Notes: a model not told the origin generated them from the sequence alone. 35,984 nt of DNA from Nitrosospira sp. 56-18 (GCA_001899235.1 MKVR01000014.1:122361-158344), one strand, 5' to 3'; positions 1 through 8,930 are shown, numbered from the stretch's first letter. Translations and numbers: made by a program.

Positions 1-333
1 ATGATCGAACATATCGACGCGGTAAACGCAATCGATTCCATTCTTTCGGTCCCCGGCATCGATGCATATATTATCGGACCTTACGATCTATCGGGCTCCA
101 TGGGGCGGCCGGGCGAACTCGATTATCCCGAGGTTCAATCCGCCATAGAACATGTGCGGGAAGCCGGGCGGCGCCTGCAAAAAGCCGGCGGCATCCATGT
201 AGTCGAGCCGGACATGGATCGGCTTCGGCAAAGCATCGATGCGGGCTTTACATTCCTGGGCTACGGTCTGGACATACGCATACTCGACACCCTGTGCCGC
301 AGCCATATGCAACATATAAGGGCATCACTATGA
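1..333 (+). CDS. HpcH/HpaI-type aldolase, C-terminal part (cut by window start)
   Basis: This is the C-terminal 110 residues of a class II pyruvate aldolase of the HpcH/HpaI family, which joins or splits pyruvate and an aldehyde to interconvert 2-oxo-3-deoxy acids. Visible signature: a VPGIDAYIIGPYDLS segment (residues about 17-31), matching the family's VPGVDxxxIGPxDLS region, followed by the family's C-terminal helices. The family is about 250 residues long, so the gene begins outside the window. The ATG at base 1 falls inside the barrel and is not the start. The stop overlaps the next gene's ATG in an ATGA, so the two are translationally coupled. Substrate cannot be told; a surface-sugar role is inferred only from the neighbours. 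Confidence 0.85.
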   Translation: MIEHIDAVNAIDSILSVPGIDAYIIGPYDLSGSMGRPGELDYPEVQSAIEHVREAGRRLQKAGGIHVVEPDMDRLRQSIDAGFTFLGYGLDIRILDTLCRSHMQHIRASL

Positions 334-1268
334 GCAACCTCGCCATCTCCACTTCATCGTTCGACATCGACGGCAACCCTCCTCTCAAGCATTTATTGAG
401 TGAAGGAATGCATATCGTCAAAAACAGCCATGGACGCAAGCTGACGGAAGACGAGACAATCGCGCTGCTGGGCAGCGATACCGTCGGAATGATTGCAGGC
501 ATCGAGCCTTTGACGGAGCGGGTATTCGCAGGCGCCAGAGGTTTGAAAGTCGTGTCTCGTTGCGGAAGCGGCCTTGACAGTGTGGATCTCGCAGCGGCGA
601 AGCGCTATGGAATCAGCGTCTTCAATACGCCGGAAGCGCCCGCGCAGGCGGTTGCGGAACTGGCCATGTGCATGATACTGGCAGCACTAAGGCGCATCTG
701 CGAGATCGATCGCCTGCTGCGGGCTGGCGAATGGCCGCGCATTCAGGGAGGACTGCTTGCAGCACAGACCGTGGGCATAGTCGGCCTGGGGCGGGTCGGC
801 AAGAGGGTCGCGGCGTTGTGCCAGGCTTTCGGCGCGCAGGTCGTCGCACACGATTCCTATGTTGAGCAATCATTGCCTGGCGTAAAGTTGACCACTTTGC
901 CGGTGCTTCTGGCAGAGGCCAGTGTTGTCAGCCTTCATCTCACCTATGATGCGCAGACACATCATTTGCTGAACGCGGAAGCTTTCTCGCGGATGAAGCC
1001 TGGCGCGGTCGTAGTCAATACGGCCCGAGGAGGACTCATCGACGAAGCTGCTTTGGCCGAAGCATTGAACACTGGGCGCCTGGGAGCTGCCGCGCTGGAC
1101 GTATTCGAACAGGAACCTTACCACGGTCCGCTGCTCCAATGCGACAAAGCCATCCTCACCTCGCATGTCGGCTCTCTTGCCAGGGAATCCCGCCAACGCA
1201 TGGAAATCGAAGCTGCGGAAAACCTGCGGCGAGGACTGGTTAGCGCGGGTTTGATCAAGGAAGATTAA
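330..1268 (+). CDS. D-isomer 2-hydroxyacid dehydrogenase (phosphoglycerate dehydrogenase-like)
   Basis: A 312-residue NAD-dependent oxidoreductase of the D-2-hydroxyacid dehydrogenase family, which reduces a 2-oxo acid or oxidises a D-2-hydroxy acid. The Rossmann motif GLGRVG lies in the middle. The catalytic set is complete: Arg in NTARGG, Glu in EQEP and His in SHVGS. The sequence resembles SerA but lacks an ACT domain, so it is the short form. The start at 330 (ATGA overlap with the aldolase stop) is preferred over an in-frame ATG at 294, which would overlap the aldolase by 40 bases. Following an HpaI-type aldolase, it could act on a 2-oxo-3-deoxy acid made there; that pairing is inference. 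Serine synthesis is the alternative. Confidence 0.85.
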   Translation: MSNLAISTSSFDIDGNPPLKHLLSEGMHIVKNSHGRKLTEDETIALLGSDTVGMIAGIEPLTERVFAGARGLKVVSRCGSGLDSVDLAAAKRYGISVFNTPEAPAQAVAELAMCMILAALRRICEIDRLLRAGEWPRIQGGLLAAQTVGIVGLGRVGKRVAALCQAFGAQVVAHDSYVEQSLPGVKLTTLPVLLAEASVVSLHLTYDAQTHHLLNAEAFSRMKPGAVVVNTARGGLIDEAALAEALNTGRLGAAALDVFEQEPYHGPLLQCDKAILTSHVGSLARESRQRMEIEAAENLRRGLVSAGLIKED

Positions 1269-1383
1269 ATCCAAATCCGGCGGTTGACTGCTCATTTCCA
1301 GTTTAGAGCTATGATCCACAAAGACTTCCCACGATACTTGGCATTCACCTATATGGTGAGTTCGCTACTGGATTTAGGCTAAA
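1265..1383. repeat. Dispersed repeat, copy 1 (short form)
   Basis: A 119-base copy of a repeat found four times here. It begins with CCAAATCCGG near 1271 and ends with GGATTTAGG at 1370-1378, which are approximate inverted copies of one another. The interior contains the shared block around ATGATCCACAAAGACTT (1310-1326) and GTGAGTTCGCTAC (1356-1368). Unlike copy 3 it has no internal hairpin. It starts inside the stop codon of the dehydrogenase gene and ends five bases before the epimerase ATG, so it fills the whole gap and separates the two genes of an otherwise tight cassette. Confidence 0.8.
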
Positions 1384-1387
1384 AACC

Positions 1388-2317
1388 ATGCTTAATGAGA
1401 CTGCGATAGTGTTTGGGGCGAGCGGCTTTCTTGGCAGTCATGTGGCCGACGCCCTGTCCATCGCCGGCTATCGGGTACGCCTGTTCGATCGCATTGCCTC
1501 TCCCTACAGGCGCGACGACCAGGAAATGATCATTGGCGACATCATGGATCTTTCCCAGGTGATCGAAGCGGCGAAAGGCACCAACGCGGTCTACAATTTC
1601 GCCGCCATCGCCGATATCGACGAAGCCCATGACAAACCGCTGGCGACAGCCACCGTCAACGTACTGGGCAACATGCATGCGCTGGAGGCTGCCCGTATAG
1701 CAGGGGTTCGGCGCTTCGTCTTCGCCAGCACGATTTACGTCTATTCTGAATCGGGCTCCTTTTATCGCGCAAGCAAACAGGCAGCGGAGCGCTTTATAGA
1801 AACTTATCATGAACGCTATGGGCTCGATTACAGCATCCTGCGCTACGGCTCGCTTTATGGCCGGCGCGCAGATGCGCGCAATGGCATCTACCGGATGCTG
1901 CATGAAGCGGTGGAGCGCCATTCGATAACTTATCATGGAACCGGCGAGGCAATCAGAGAGTATATCCATGTAGAAGATGCGGCACGCATGAGCGTACAAA
2001 TACTGGCACCCGAGTTCGCAAATCGCCATCTTATTTTGACCGGCCAGGAAAGACTGCGTATCAGGGAAGTAATGACCATGATCTCCGAGATAATGCCCTG
2101 GCATGTCGATCTCCATTTCGACGAAGCCAATGCGGTGCATCACTACGAAATAACCCCTTATGCGTTTCAACCGCGTATCGGCCACAAACTGGTACTGAAC
2201 GAGCATGTGGATCTGGGGCAGGGACTGCTGGACTGCTTGCGCGATATTCATCAAAAGATACATCACTCCAGCAAGGATGATGAAACTGCTCCCCTGGCAT
2301 CGGACAACAAGGCATGA
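1388..2317 (+). CDS. NAD-dependent epimerase/dehydratase (extended SDR)
   Basis: A 309-residue extended short-chain dehydrogenase of the kind that epimerises or dehydrates nucleotide sugars. The N-terminal nucleotide-binding motif GASGFLG is at residues 10-16, the catalytic Ser/Thr at 114-115 and the YxxxK pair at Tyr126/Lys130. Length and layout are normal for the family. It follows repeat copy 1 and its stop overlaps the next ATG (ATGA at 2314), so it is coupled to the HAD phosphatase. The substrate is not readable; a nucleotide sugar for a surface glycan fits the neighbours. A ceramide reductase of the CerR type belongs to the same superfamily and cannot be excluded by sequence reading alone, though nothing specific supports it. 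Confidence 0.85.
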   Translation: MLNETAIVFGASGFLGSHVADALSIAGYRVRLFDRIASPYRRDDQEMIIGDIMDLSQVIEAAKGTNAVYNFAAIADIDEAHDKPLATATVNVLGNMHALEAARIAGVRRFVFASTIYVYSESGSFYRASKQAAERFIETYHERYGLDYSILRYGSLYGRRADARNGIYRMLHEAVERHSITYHGTGEAIREYIHVEDAARMSVQILAPEFANRHLILTGQERLRIREVMTMISEIMPWHVDLHFDEANAVHHYEITPYAFQPRIGHKLVLNEHVDLGQGLLDCLRDIHQKIHHSSKDDETAPLASDNKA

Positions 2318-2952
2318 AGACGCGGAAGTGGCAAGCCATCATTTTCGATTTCGATGGCGTGGTGGTGGAATCAGGGGATATCAAAACCCAGGCCTTTGCC
2401 AATCTCTATCAGGCCTATGGGGAAGCAGTCATGGCTGAGGTGGCCCGCTATCACCGGCTGCACGGAGGCATGTCCCGCTACGATAAATTTCATTACTTCC
2501 AGAAACACATCCTGATGAAGCCGCCGCTGACCCGCGAAGAAGAACGGGAGCTGGACCGGCGTTTCTCGGAACTGGTGATGGAAGCGGTCATTGCCAGCGA
2601 GGCTGTGCCGGGTGCTGCCGAATTGATCCGGAAGGAATTCTCGAGAATTCCCCTATTTGTCGCTTCCGGTACGCCGGAACCGGAACTGAACATGATCGTC
2701 CAGCGCCGGGGGCTTGCGGCCTACTTCACTGCGGTACGCGGATCACCGACGCCAAAGCATACTCTCATCGCAGATATTTTGGCCACCCATGGACTCCCGC
2801 CAGATCAGGTGCTGATGATAGGCGATGCACTTATCGACCTGCACAGCGCACGGCTTAACAAAGTGGCGTTCGTGGGCCGCGTGCGCCACGGCGATAGCAA
2901 TCCTTTCCCGGAAGATGTGGATGTCGTGCCCGATCTGATTCCGCTGGCCTGA
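2314..2952 (+). CDS. HAD-superfamily phosphatase (beta-phosphoglucomutase/Gph-like)
   Basis: A 212-residue haloacid dehalogenase-type hydrolase. Motif I is FDFDGVV (nucleophile Asp12, acid/base Asp14), motif II is the SGT following FVA, motif III is the Lys in PTPKH and motif IV is IGDALID. A helical cap lies between motifs I and II, as in subfamily IA phosphatases and mutases. It overlaps the epimerase by four bases and closes the cassette. A role dephosphorylating a sugar phosphate made by the upstream enzymes is plausible but inferred. Confidence 0.85.
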   Translation: MKTRKWQAIIFDFDGVVVESGDIKTQAFANLYQAYGEAVMAEVARYHRLHGGMSRYDKFHYFQKHILMKPPLTREEERELDRRFSELVMEAVIASEAVPGAAELIRKEFSRIPLFVASGTPEPELNMIVQRRGLAAYFTAVRGSPTPKHTLIADILATHGLPPDQVLMIGDALIDLHSARLNKVAFVGRVRHGDSNPFPEDVDVVPDLIPLA

Positions 2953-3049
2953 CAACCTCCACCGACACCTCCTCGTATCCGAAAATCCCGAAGCAATCCC
3001 GGATCGCCTGTCAATTTCAGGATATCAGGCCCGACATCGAGCTGGCATT

Positions 3050-3086
3050 CCGTAACTCCCCGTAACACCCGTAACTCCCGTGACAC
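3050..3086. repeat. Short tandem repeat, four 9-10 base units
   Basis: Four consecutive imperfect units of the form CCGTAACTC / CCCGTAACAC / CCGTAACTC / CCGTGACAC occupy the intergenic region between two convergent genes. No protein-coding signal was seen in 2953-3126. It may be slippage-derived, or part of a termination region for the two converging transcripts. Confidence 0.6.
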
Positions 3087-3126
3087 GAGGGAATGTTGGC
3101 GCTGCCTGATGATTACCCGATAGCGA

Positions 3127-4455
3127 TCATATCATCCATGCCGGAGAGCGATGCTTGGCCTCGATGGTTCGTTTCAGGTTGAACGCCAGAAGTTTCCCGA
3201 GCCGCTCATTCCCCACCGGACCGCTGCCAATGCGCTGGATGATGTCCAGGTCCGGCGCCTTATTGATTTCGATCAGGCATGGTCCGTTATCGAGCAATGC
3301 GACATCCCAGCCGATCACCACCTGATCGGAAAAGGCGCTGCCATGGGCATAACATACGAGGTCTAGCAGCTCCTGCCAGCGTGGGAGTCTGCGATGCACT
3401 ATCTGCACGCCCGTTTCGGGGTGCTGCTCGTACCACCCGTCCACCGTAGATCCCCAGGCTCCGCGGGCTGCCCTTCCCAGTTCGCCGGTATGAATGTCGA
3501 CATTGGCTGCGATCCCCCCCGCATGGTAGTTATCGACAACGACGGCGCTGCTTCGCGCCATGCGAAAAACCGCATTGGTGATTTCGAAATTCCCTTGCTC
3601 ATTCCGGCAGCTCATCACCCGGACCGTTGCCAGAGTGCCATTGCCAAGATCAGCGATCTCCCTGTGATTCACAAGTCGCGGCTGCACCAGGAAAACTCTG
3701 CGCTCCGACGCCTGGCGCAAGTCTTCCAGCACCTCTTCCGGGGTAGCGAGTTTTCCATCGTTGCGACGATATTGTCCCGAACCCAGATAGTCCCAGCGGG
3801 TGATATTTCTGCCGCCCTGGCCATTCAGTGGCTTCACGAAAAGATCGACTTCCGGCAAACCGGGCCCGCTCCAGTCTGCCGGGATGATCTCTCCATTCGC
3901 GGCACGCAGAAGGATGGGCGCGGTCGCAATGCCAAATTTGCGGCAGCGGGACATGAAGCATGCCTTGTCCTTGATGCAGGCGGTGGTACGCTCGGCAGGG
4001 ATGGGAAGTCCACCGTTATAATCGCGCAGATAACGATAGAGCCCGCATTTCATTTCGAAGCGGTTCATGTATTCCGAAGCATGTAGCCGCTTGTCATCGT
4101 CGTGAAGTTCGAAAATATAATACCAGGGAGGCAGGATCGCGCACCGAAGCGCGACCTCGATCTGCTCCCGGGCTTGCCTGATAATCCCCTTCCCGGTCCG
4201 CTTCTTTATCGCCGGGCCATTGACCGCGGTGAACACTGCTGTCAGCGCCACGGTTACCAGTGGCGCAAGCGGCAGCGCCAGACATATTATGATGCGTTCC
4301 CGAAGCCTGACCTCGTCCCAGATCTCATGCTGGAAGCATCGGTGGACGAATGTCGCTGCCGAGCTGTCATCACGCAGGCGGGAAAATGTCCACATCGCTC
4401 CACTCAATTCGCGTGTAATCCTGTCAATACCCCAATCGAATACGATCTTCTTCAT
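3127..4455 (-). CDS. Sugar-transfer-associated ATP-grasp protein
   Basis: A 442-residue protein of the ATP-grasp fold related to alpha-L-glutamate ligases (the family associated with polysaccharide loci, PF14397 type). A hydrophobic segment near residues 52-77 (CLALPLAPLVTVALTAVF) suggests membrane attachment. The ATP-grasp core follows: VDLFVKPLNGQGGRN supplies the nucleotide-binding Lys and Gly-rich loop, and the C-terminal CLIEINKAPDLD carries the metal-binding Glu and Asn. The start at 4455 has GGAGG just upstream (4459-4463); an in-frame TTG at 4479 has nothing comparable. It would ligate a carboxylate to an amine or hydroxyl with ATP. Partners are unknown, and a glycan decoration role is inferred from context. 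Confidence 0.75.
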   Translation of the reverse strand: MKKIVFDWGIDRITRELSGAMWTFSRLRDDSSAATFVHRCFQHEIWDEVRLRERIIICLALPLAPLVTVALTAVFTAVNGPAIKKRTGKGIIRQAREQIEVALRCAILPPWYYIFELHDDDKRLHASEYMNRFEMKCGLYRYLRDYNGGLPIPAERTTACIKDKACFMSRCRKFGIATAPILLRAANGEIIPADWSGPGLPEVDLFVKPLNGQGGRNITRWDYLGSGQYRRNDGKLATPEEVLEDLRQASERRVFLVQPRLVNHREIADLGNGTLATVRVMSCRNEQGNFEITNAVFRMARSSAVVVDNYHAGGIAANVDIHTGELGRAARGAWGSTVDGWYEQHPETGVQIVHRRLPRWQELLDLVCYAHGSAFSDQVVIGWDVALLDNGPCLIEINKAPDLDIIQRIGSGPVGNERLGKLLAFNLKRTIEAKHRSPAWMI

Positions 4456-4876
4456 GATCCTCCAAAATCCACGGCACAAATGTCCTGTCTGTCATATATG
4501 GATATATACGGATACTGCGGCAGCCGTCAGCAGACAGGTGACAACGAAAAGCTATGCAATTTGTTCATTATCTCTTTTGGAGATTTCCACCGCGCAGCGC
4601 CAGAATAGCCGACAATATGCTCTTTGACCAGAGAGCGACGACGTCAAGGTGAACCCCAAGCCAGCATTGCCGCTGCTGAATCACCCGTACCGGCACCCAC
4701 TTCGGACTGATGGTTCATCCTCGTTCAGGAGCAAAATACTGAACTCGTGGTTTGGAATTCATGATAATCGGATGACTTGATTTTTACGTTAGCTTTTAAT
4801 CAAGTTTATGTGAACTTTTGACCAGATTTTAACCAGGTCCGAACACATCCAAGCAAAAAACTTTCAGGAATCATCT
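4456..4876. other. Intergenic region between divergent genes
   Basis: About 420 bases between the ATP-grasp gene (-) and the fusion glycosyltransferase (+). The last 150 bases before 4877 are clearly AT-richer than the surroundings (for example 4778-4835) and presumably hold the promoter of the glycosyltransferase gene. I could not find a hexamer pair with good spacing. Overlapping open frames here (4102-4608 and 4220-4627) have no recognisable protein character. Confidence 0.4.
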
Positions 4877-7480
4877 TTGATAAAATTTTCTGTAGTCATT
4901 CCTGCGCTCGATGATGCCGCCCGCATCGATTCATTACTGACTTCCCTGAGCACACTGGATTTACCGGATGTACCGCAAGGTACCTTTGAAGTGATTCTTG
5001 TCGGCTGCCCCCTGGATGACGCCTCTGAAAATATGGGCAGATGGCGAGGGCAGGAGAATGTCCAGCTCGTCGAATCCACGTCCATGCCCGACCTGGCAGA
5101 TTCGATTCTGGCTGGCGCGGCAGTGGCCCGAAGCAATGTCATCGTGGTAATGGATGCCAGCCTGGCCTGTCCGCCAGAGCAACTGCCCGCAATTGCCGGG
5201 CCGGTGCTGGACGGCAATTACGATGTCGCCGTAGGCAGCCGCAGTGCCGCGGGTAACCGTATCGAGGGTGGACCGGCGCATCTGCAATGGCTGGCGCCTA
5301 TCAACGCCTGGATTACAGGCTTCATCGGCGATGCCGATGGCGCACCTTCCGGATTTTTCGCTTTTCGCCGCGAACTGGCGTCGACCATTGCCGTGCATGC
5401 ACGGGGACACTGGATGCTGCCTGCATGGCCGAAGGCGGGACAGGGAAAACTTAAAGTGGCAAAAGTGCCAATCCGTTTTCGCAATCCGGTGCCAGTTGCC
5501 TCCAAATCATCGTTTTCCCATCCACGGAGCGGCTTGCAGCGGTTAGCGATGCCGGCTGGCGATTCTGCGGCGCCCGGTACGGACAACCGATTTTTAATGA
5601 CCGGATGGTTCGGTGTGATTGCCGACGCAGTGTTATTCCAGCTATTCATGAGCGCTGGAGCCGGAATCGCGTTGGCGCATATGGCGAGCTTTTTTGCTGC
5701 CGCCACGCTGAATCATGCGCTTAAAGCAAAATATCCGCTCCTGCAGCGCCCCGGTCCATCGGGACCACGCCAATTCGCCCGCCTGTTGATGGTCGGCGCC
5801 ATTGCCTTGCTGACGCGCGGTGGAATTCTAGCCTTGCTGGTCTATGATTGGCAGTTATCCCCCTTTCTTGCCATTCTCCCGGCCATTGCCGTGTCCACGG
5901 CGATCAGCTATCTGGGATACGTCTTCTATGTTTCCCGGCCCGAACTGGACGCGCTCGCCCCGGAGGCGCGATGGCGGCTCGCCTCGCTGGGAATCGTGGC
6001 CTTTGTCGTGCTGCTGCGCCTGATCTATATGGGCGCAGGGCAATTGATCCCGGACGAGGCCTATTACTGGAACTACGCCCAGCACATGGATTGGAGTTTT
6101 TATGACCATCCTCCCATGGTTGCATGGCTGATCTGGCTGGGTACAGCGGTCTTTGGCAATACCGAGTTCGGCGTACGCATCGGCGCGTTCCTCAGCGGCC
6201 TGGTGACGATGGGATATCTTTACGCTCTGGCGCGGAACCTGTATGACAAACCCACCGGAATGCGCACTGTGCTGCTGCTGGCGATATTGCCGTTCAGCTT
6301 CGCTACCGGCCTGCTGATGACGGCGGATGCACCGCTGATCGCTGCCTGGGCCGCCACTCTCTATTATATGGAACGAGCGCTGATAGCAGATCGCAGCTCG
6401 GCCTGGCTGGGGATGGGAATCGCGTTCGGCCTGGGTATCCTGTCCAAGTACACACTGGGCCTGCTGGGACTCGCAGCGCTTTTGTTCGTCATACTGGATC
6501 CGAAGGCCAGACGCTGGCTTCGCCGGCCTCACCCCTATCTGGCAGCGGGGCTTGCCCTGTTGCTGTTCTCGCCGGTCATCATCTGGAACATGGAGCACCA
6601 GTGGGCGTCGATCACGTTCCAGTCATCGCGGATCAAGGGGGTCGGCGACGATCAGTTCTCGACACACCTGCTATTCGCAAACCTGCTGTTGCTGCTGACT
6701 CCCGTGGGTTTGCTCGCCGCCGCATCGGCTTTGCTGTCAGAGGCCGGTAACGATGACAGCGAGTTGGCGCGCAGGCGCCGCCTGTTCGTAAGAATATTCA
6801 CCGGGGTGCCGCTGGCGGTTTTTTTTGTACTCAGCATGTTCGATTCCTTGCGCTTCCATTGGACCGCGCCGCTATGGCTTGCCGTACTGCCATCGATAGC
6901 CTGGATGATGAAATCATCAACAGGCAGCGCCGGCAGTGCAACAAGCCGTTTACTGCCTGCATGGAAGCCGACCATTGCCATTTGCGTATTGGCCTATGCA
7001 TTCGCCCTTCATTATGTAGTGCTGGGAATACCCGGCATCCCCTATCCGGTGTTCATGAAACAGCACTATTTCTGGCGTGAAGCAACGGACGAGGTTAAAA
7101 AAATTGTCAAGGAGGTATACCGCCAGTCTGGACAGAAACCGCTGGTAGTAGGCATGAGCAAATGGCCGATTGCAAGCAGCCTGACCTTCTATGACCGAAA
7201 TGGCGTGATGGACATTCGCTCGCGCAATATGTTTGGCGACAGCGGCGCCATGTATCAATTCTGGTATCCATCGGAACCCCCCGTCACTCGGCCGATCATA
7301 TTGATCGGGAACAAGGAGATAGATCTTGAATGCGACCGATGGGGCAACGATATCGCGCAAATGCTCGATCGGCCCGCACCGGTGCAAAGCCATCTGGTAT
7401 TGCGCGAGGATAAGCCGCTGCGATGGATTTACTACCGCACCGCAAAGGGGTATCGCGGCATAATCCATCGTAGCTGTTGA
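4877..7480 (+). CDS. GT2-GtrA-GT83 fusion glycosyltransferase (TTG start)
   Basis: An 867-residue membrane enzyme with three parts. Residues 1 to about 220 form a GT2/dolichol-phosphate-mannose-synthase-like domain beginning FSVVIPALDDAARID. Residues about 245-355 are GtrA-like, with four hydrophobic helices. From about 365 onward comes a multi-spanning ArnT/PMT-type (GT83) domain with the loop IPDEAYYWNYAQHMDW and the following DHPPMVAW, the family's lipid-phosphate-sugar transferase signature. The GT2 part has MDASLACPPE where relatives have a DxD-type MDADLSHPPE, so metal binding may be weakened. The start is TTG, with AGGA at 4866-4869. The logical role is to make a polyprenyl-phosphate sugar, flip it and transfer the sugar to LPS or another acceptor in the periplasm. 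Confidence 0.8.
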   Translation: MIKFSVVIPALDDAARIDSLLTSLSTLDLPDVPQGTFEVILVGCPLDDASENMGRWRGQENVQLVESTSMPDLADSILAGAAVARSNVIVVMDASLACPPEQLPAIAGPVLDGNYDVAVGSRSAAGNRIEGGPAHLQWLAPINAWITGFIGDADGAPSGFFAFRRELASTIAVHARGHWMLPAWPKAGQGKLKVAKVPIRFRNPVPVASKSSFSHPRSGLQRLAMPAGDSAAPGTDNRFLMTGWFGVIADAVLFQLFMSAGAGIALAHMASFFAAATLNHALKAKYPLLQRPGPSGPRQFARLLMVGAIALLTRGGILALLVYDWQLSPFLAILPAIAVSTAISYLGYVFYVSRPELDALAPEARWRLASLGIVAFVVLLRLIYMGAGQLIPDEAYYWNYAQHMDWSFYDHPPMVAWLIWLGTAVFGNTEFGVRIGAFLSGLVTMGYLYALARNLYDKPTGMRTVLLLAILPFSFATGLLMTADAPLIAAWAATLYYMERALIADRSSAWLGMGIAFGLGILSKYTLGLLGLAALLFVILDPKARRWLRRPHPYLAAGLALLLFSPVIIWNMEHQWASITFQSSRIKGVGDDQFSTHLLFANLLLLLTPVGLLAAASALLSEAGNDDSELARRRRLFVRIFTGVPLAVFFVLSMFDSLRFHWTAPLWLAVLPSIAWMMKSSTGSAGSATSRLLPAWKPTIAICVLAYAFALHYVVLGIPGIPYPVFMKQHYFWREATDEVKKIVKEVYRQSGQKPLVVGMSKWPIASSLTFYDRNGVMDIRSRNMFGDSGAMYQFWYPSEPPVTRPIILIGNKEIDLECDRWGNDIAQMLDRPAPVQSHLVLREDKPLRWIYYRTAKGYRGIIHRSC

Positions 7481-7624
7481 ATGGCAGATTTGATCGCCAC
7501 TCTTCGCTGCCGGAGCTTCTTCCGGGAGGGAGCGGGAGAGAATCCCGTCATTCAGCCCGCATGCCGCAGCGGTGCCGAATGTCAGGGCCGTGACAGGATG
7601 ATACGGTTTATCGGCTTTACCCGG

Positions 7625-8578
7625 TCAAACCAGAGCCTCGCCGGTCAACCTCTCCAGAATGCGCAGCGACGAATGCGACGGATCGTTCATGGCTTCCACC
7701 GGCAGGTAGAATGTCTGATCCAGGCTGTGCTGCCCTGACATCGCGCCGTGCAACACCAGATCGGTGATGGCAATCCAGCTCGAACCGGGCGGGAACTCGA
7801 CAACCTTATGCGGCGCCGTGCGCTGGTACTCCTTGTCGCGCATGCCGAGGGCCCTTAGCGCCGCGATGTACTGATCATACTTGGTCTTGGTGCCATCCAC
7901 GATGCCCAGCCTGGCCAAAATGGAGGAAAGCCAGCTGGGCTTGCTGAGGCGCACCGAAGGCAGAAAGCGGCGCACGAAGGGCTCGAATGGTTCGCCAAGT
8001 TGCCAGACACGCGGCCGGCTGACGGGATGGATATTGGAGAATATGCGCAGCATCGCGCGTCCCTGCGTGGGATATCCATAGCTGGAATCGATATGGAGCG
8101 ACTGGGTATTGCTGCGTGCAAAAGGCCGATAAGTGACTCGTTTGCGATCCAGCTTATCCTGATAACTGGGGAATAACTGGAGGATGACACTCTCGGCCCA
8201 TTCGCCGTAGCGGGACATCATGGCCTGGATATCAGGACGTGCTGTGTCTTTGACCTGCGCCCGCATCATCTTCCCGCGCACCTGCGCATAATGGTATTTC
8301 TTGATGCGGCCCCGCGCCGGGTCGAAAATGATCGTCGGGCGCCCGTCTTCGACATCGGGCTCCCGGCTCAGGATCTTCGCGGTGTCCGACACCAGCTCCC
8401 GCTCCCGCTCGGATAGCTCGAATCCGCTTCTGGGCAGATAAATGACACCACCATCCTCCAGCGTCTCGATGGCCATGCGCCGCAGCTCCGGCGCCGATAA
8501 ATCGGCGCCCGACTCGATTGTCAGCACCTTCGCGGTTTCACCTTTTTCACGCACGGAAATTTGTTCATCACCTGCCAT
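7625..8578 (-). CDS. kdoO: Kdo hydroxylase (Fe(II)/2-oxoglutarate dioxygenase)
   Basis: A 317-residue protein matching the Kdo 3-hydroxylase family (PF11004), which converts Kdo to Ko in the LPS inner core, a change known in Burkholderia and Yersinia. The iron-binding HxD lies in SLHIDSSYGYP (His162, Asp164). A later His in VLHGAMSGQHS is a likely third ligand. Family-typical stretches such as IKKYHYAQVRGKMMR are present. The start at 8578 is chosen because GAGGG sits 7 bases upstream; an ATG at 8596 lacks a ribosome site. The gene stands alone, convergent with the fusion glycosyltransferase. Together the two suggest local specialisation for LPS core modification. Confidence 0.85.
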   Translation of the reverse strand: MAGDEQISVREKGETAKVLTIESGADLSAPELRRMAIETLEDGGVIYLPRSGFELSERERELVSDTAKILSREPDVEDGRPTIIFDPARGRIKKYHYAQVRGKMMRAQVKDTARPDIQAMMSRYGEWAESVILQLFPSYQDKLDRKRVTYRPFARSNTQSLHIDSSYGYPTQGRAMLRIFSNIHPVSRPRVWQLGEPFEPFVRRFLPSVRLSKPSWLSSILARLGIVDGTKTKYDQYIAALRALGMRDKEYQRTAPHKVVEFPPGSSWIAITDLVLHGAMSGQHSLDQTFYLPVEAMNDPSHSSLRILERLTGEALV

Positions 8579-8629
8579 GATATGCCCTCGATCCATCGAA
8601 GCTTGAAAAGTTGCTGCAAGATACCCAAA

Positions 8630-8871
8630 TCACATCATCAGAGCCATTTCCGGATCTGGCTGCAAATGAGCATCGACTCTTAAATTAAAAACTCCTGTCC
8701 CAGGAGGCCTGCCGCAAAAAGCGTTTTTCCCTTGCCTGAGACACTCGATCCGGCCGGGCGGCTTACCGTAACAAAAAGCGTGAAGACCGATCTCATTATA
8801 GTACTCCACCACCCATTGGTATTCTGCCACTCGTCAATCTTGCGCACGATATTTTCCAAAAACGAGGGCAA
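8630..8871 (-). pseudogene. Possible remnant of a transposase/integrase C-terminus
   Basis: Two overlapping minus-strand frames together resemble the tail of an rve/DDE transposase. One frame carries ENIVRKIDEWQ; the other, shifted, carries VVEYYNEIGLHAFCYGKPP, reminiscent of the 'W..YN..RPH..LGY.PP' ending of IS3/IS481-type transposases. Neither frame has a plausible start or the catalytic residues. The key Arg-Pro-His is Gly-Leu-His. This is weak evidence and could be chance. If correct, it is a frameshifted, truncated relic. Confidence 0.25.
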
Positions 8872-8930
8872 TGTCAGGAAAAATTGAACAGGGCCTGGAT
8901 GCGCCCGGCGAGGATTTGTTCAGCTTTTCC

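Noticed and set aside
1379-2266. 295-codon open frame on the minus strand
   Set aside because: It is the exact shadow of the epimerase gene, with Cys/His-rich composition and no domain. The plus-strand frame has full SDR motifs.
3050-3086. Short tandem repeat considered as a CRISPR fragment
   Set aside because: Units are 9-10 bases with no spacers and no cas genes nearby.
3394-4086. 230-codon plus-strand frame
   Set aside because: Opposite the ATP-grasp gene; no recognisable protein features.
7500-7540. CCGGA/TCCGG stem after the fusion glycosyltransferase as a terminator
   Set aside because: Only a five-base stem without a T-run.
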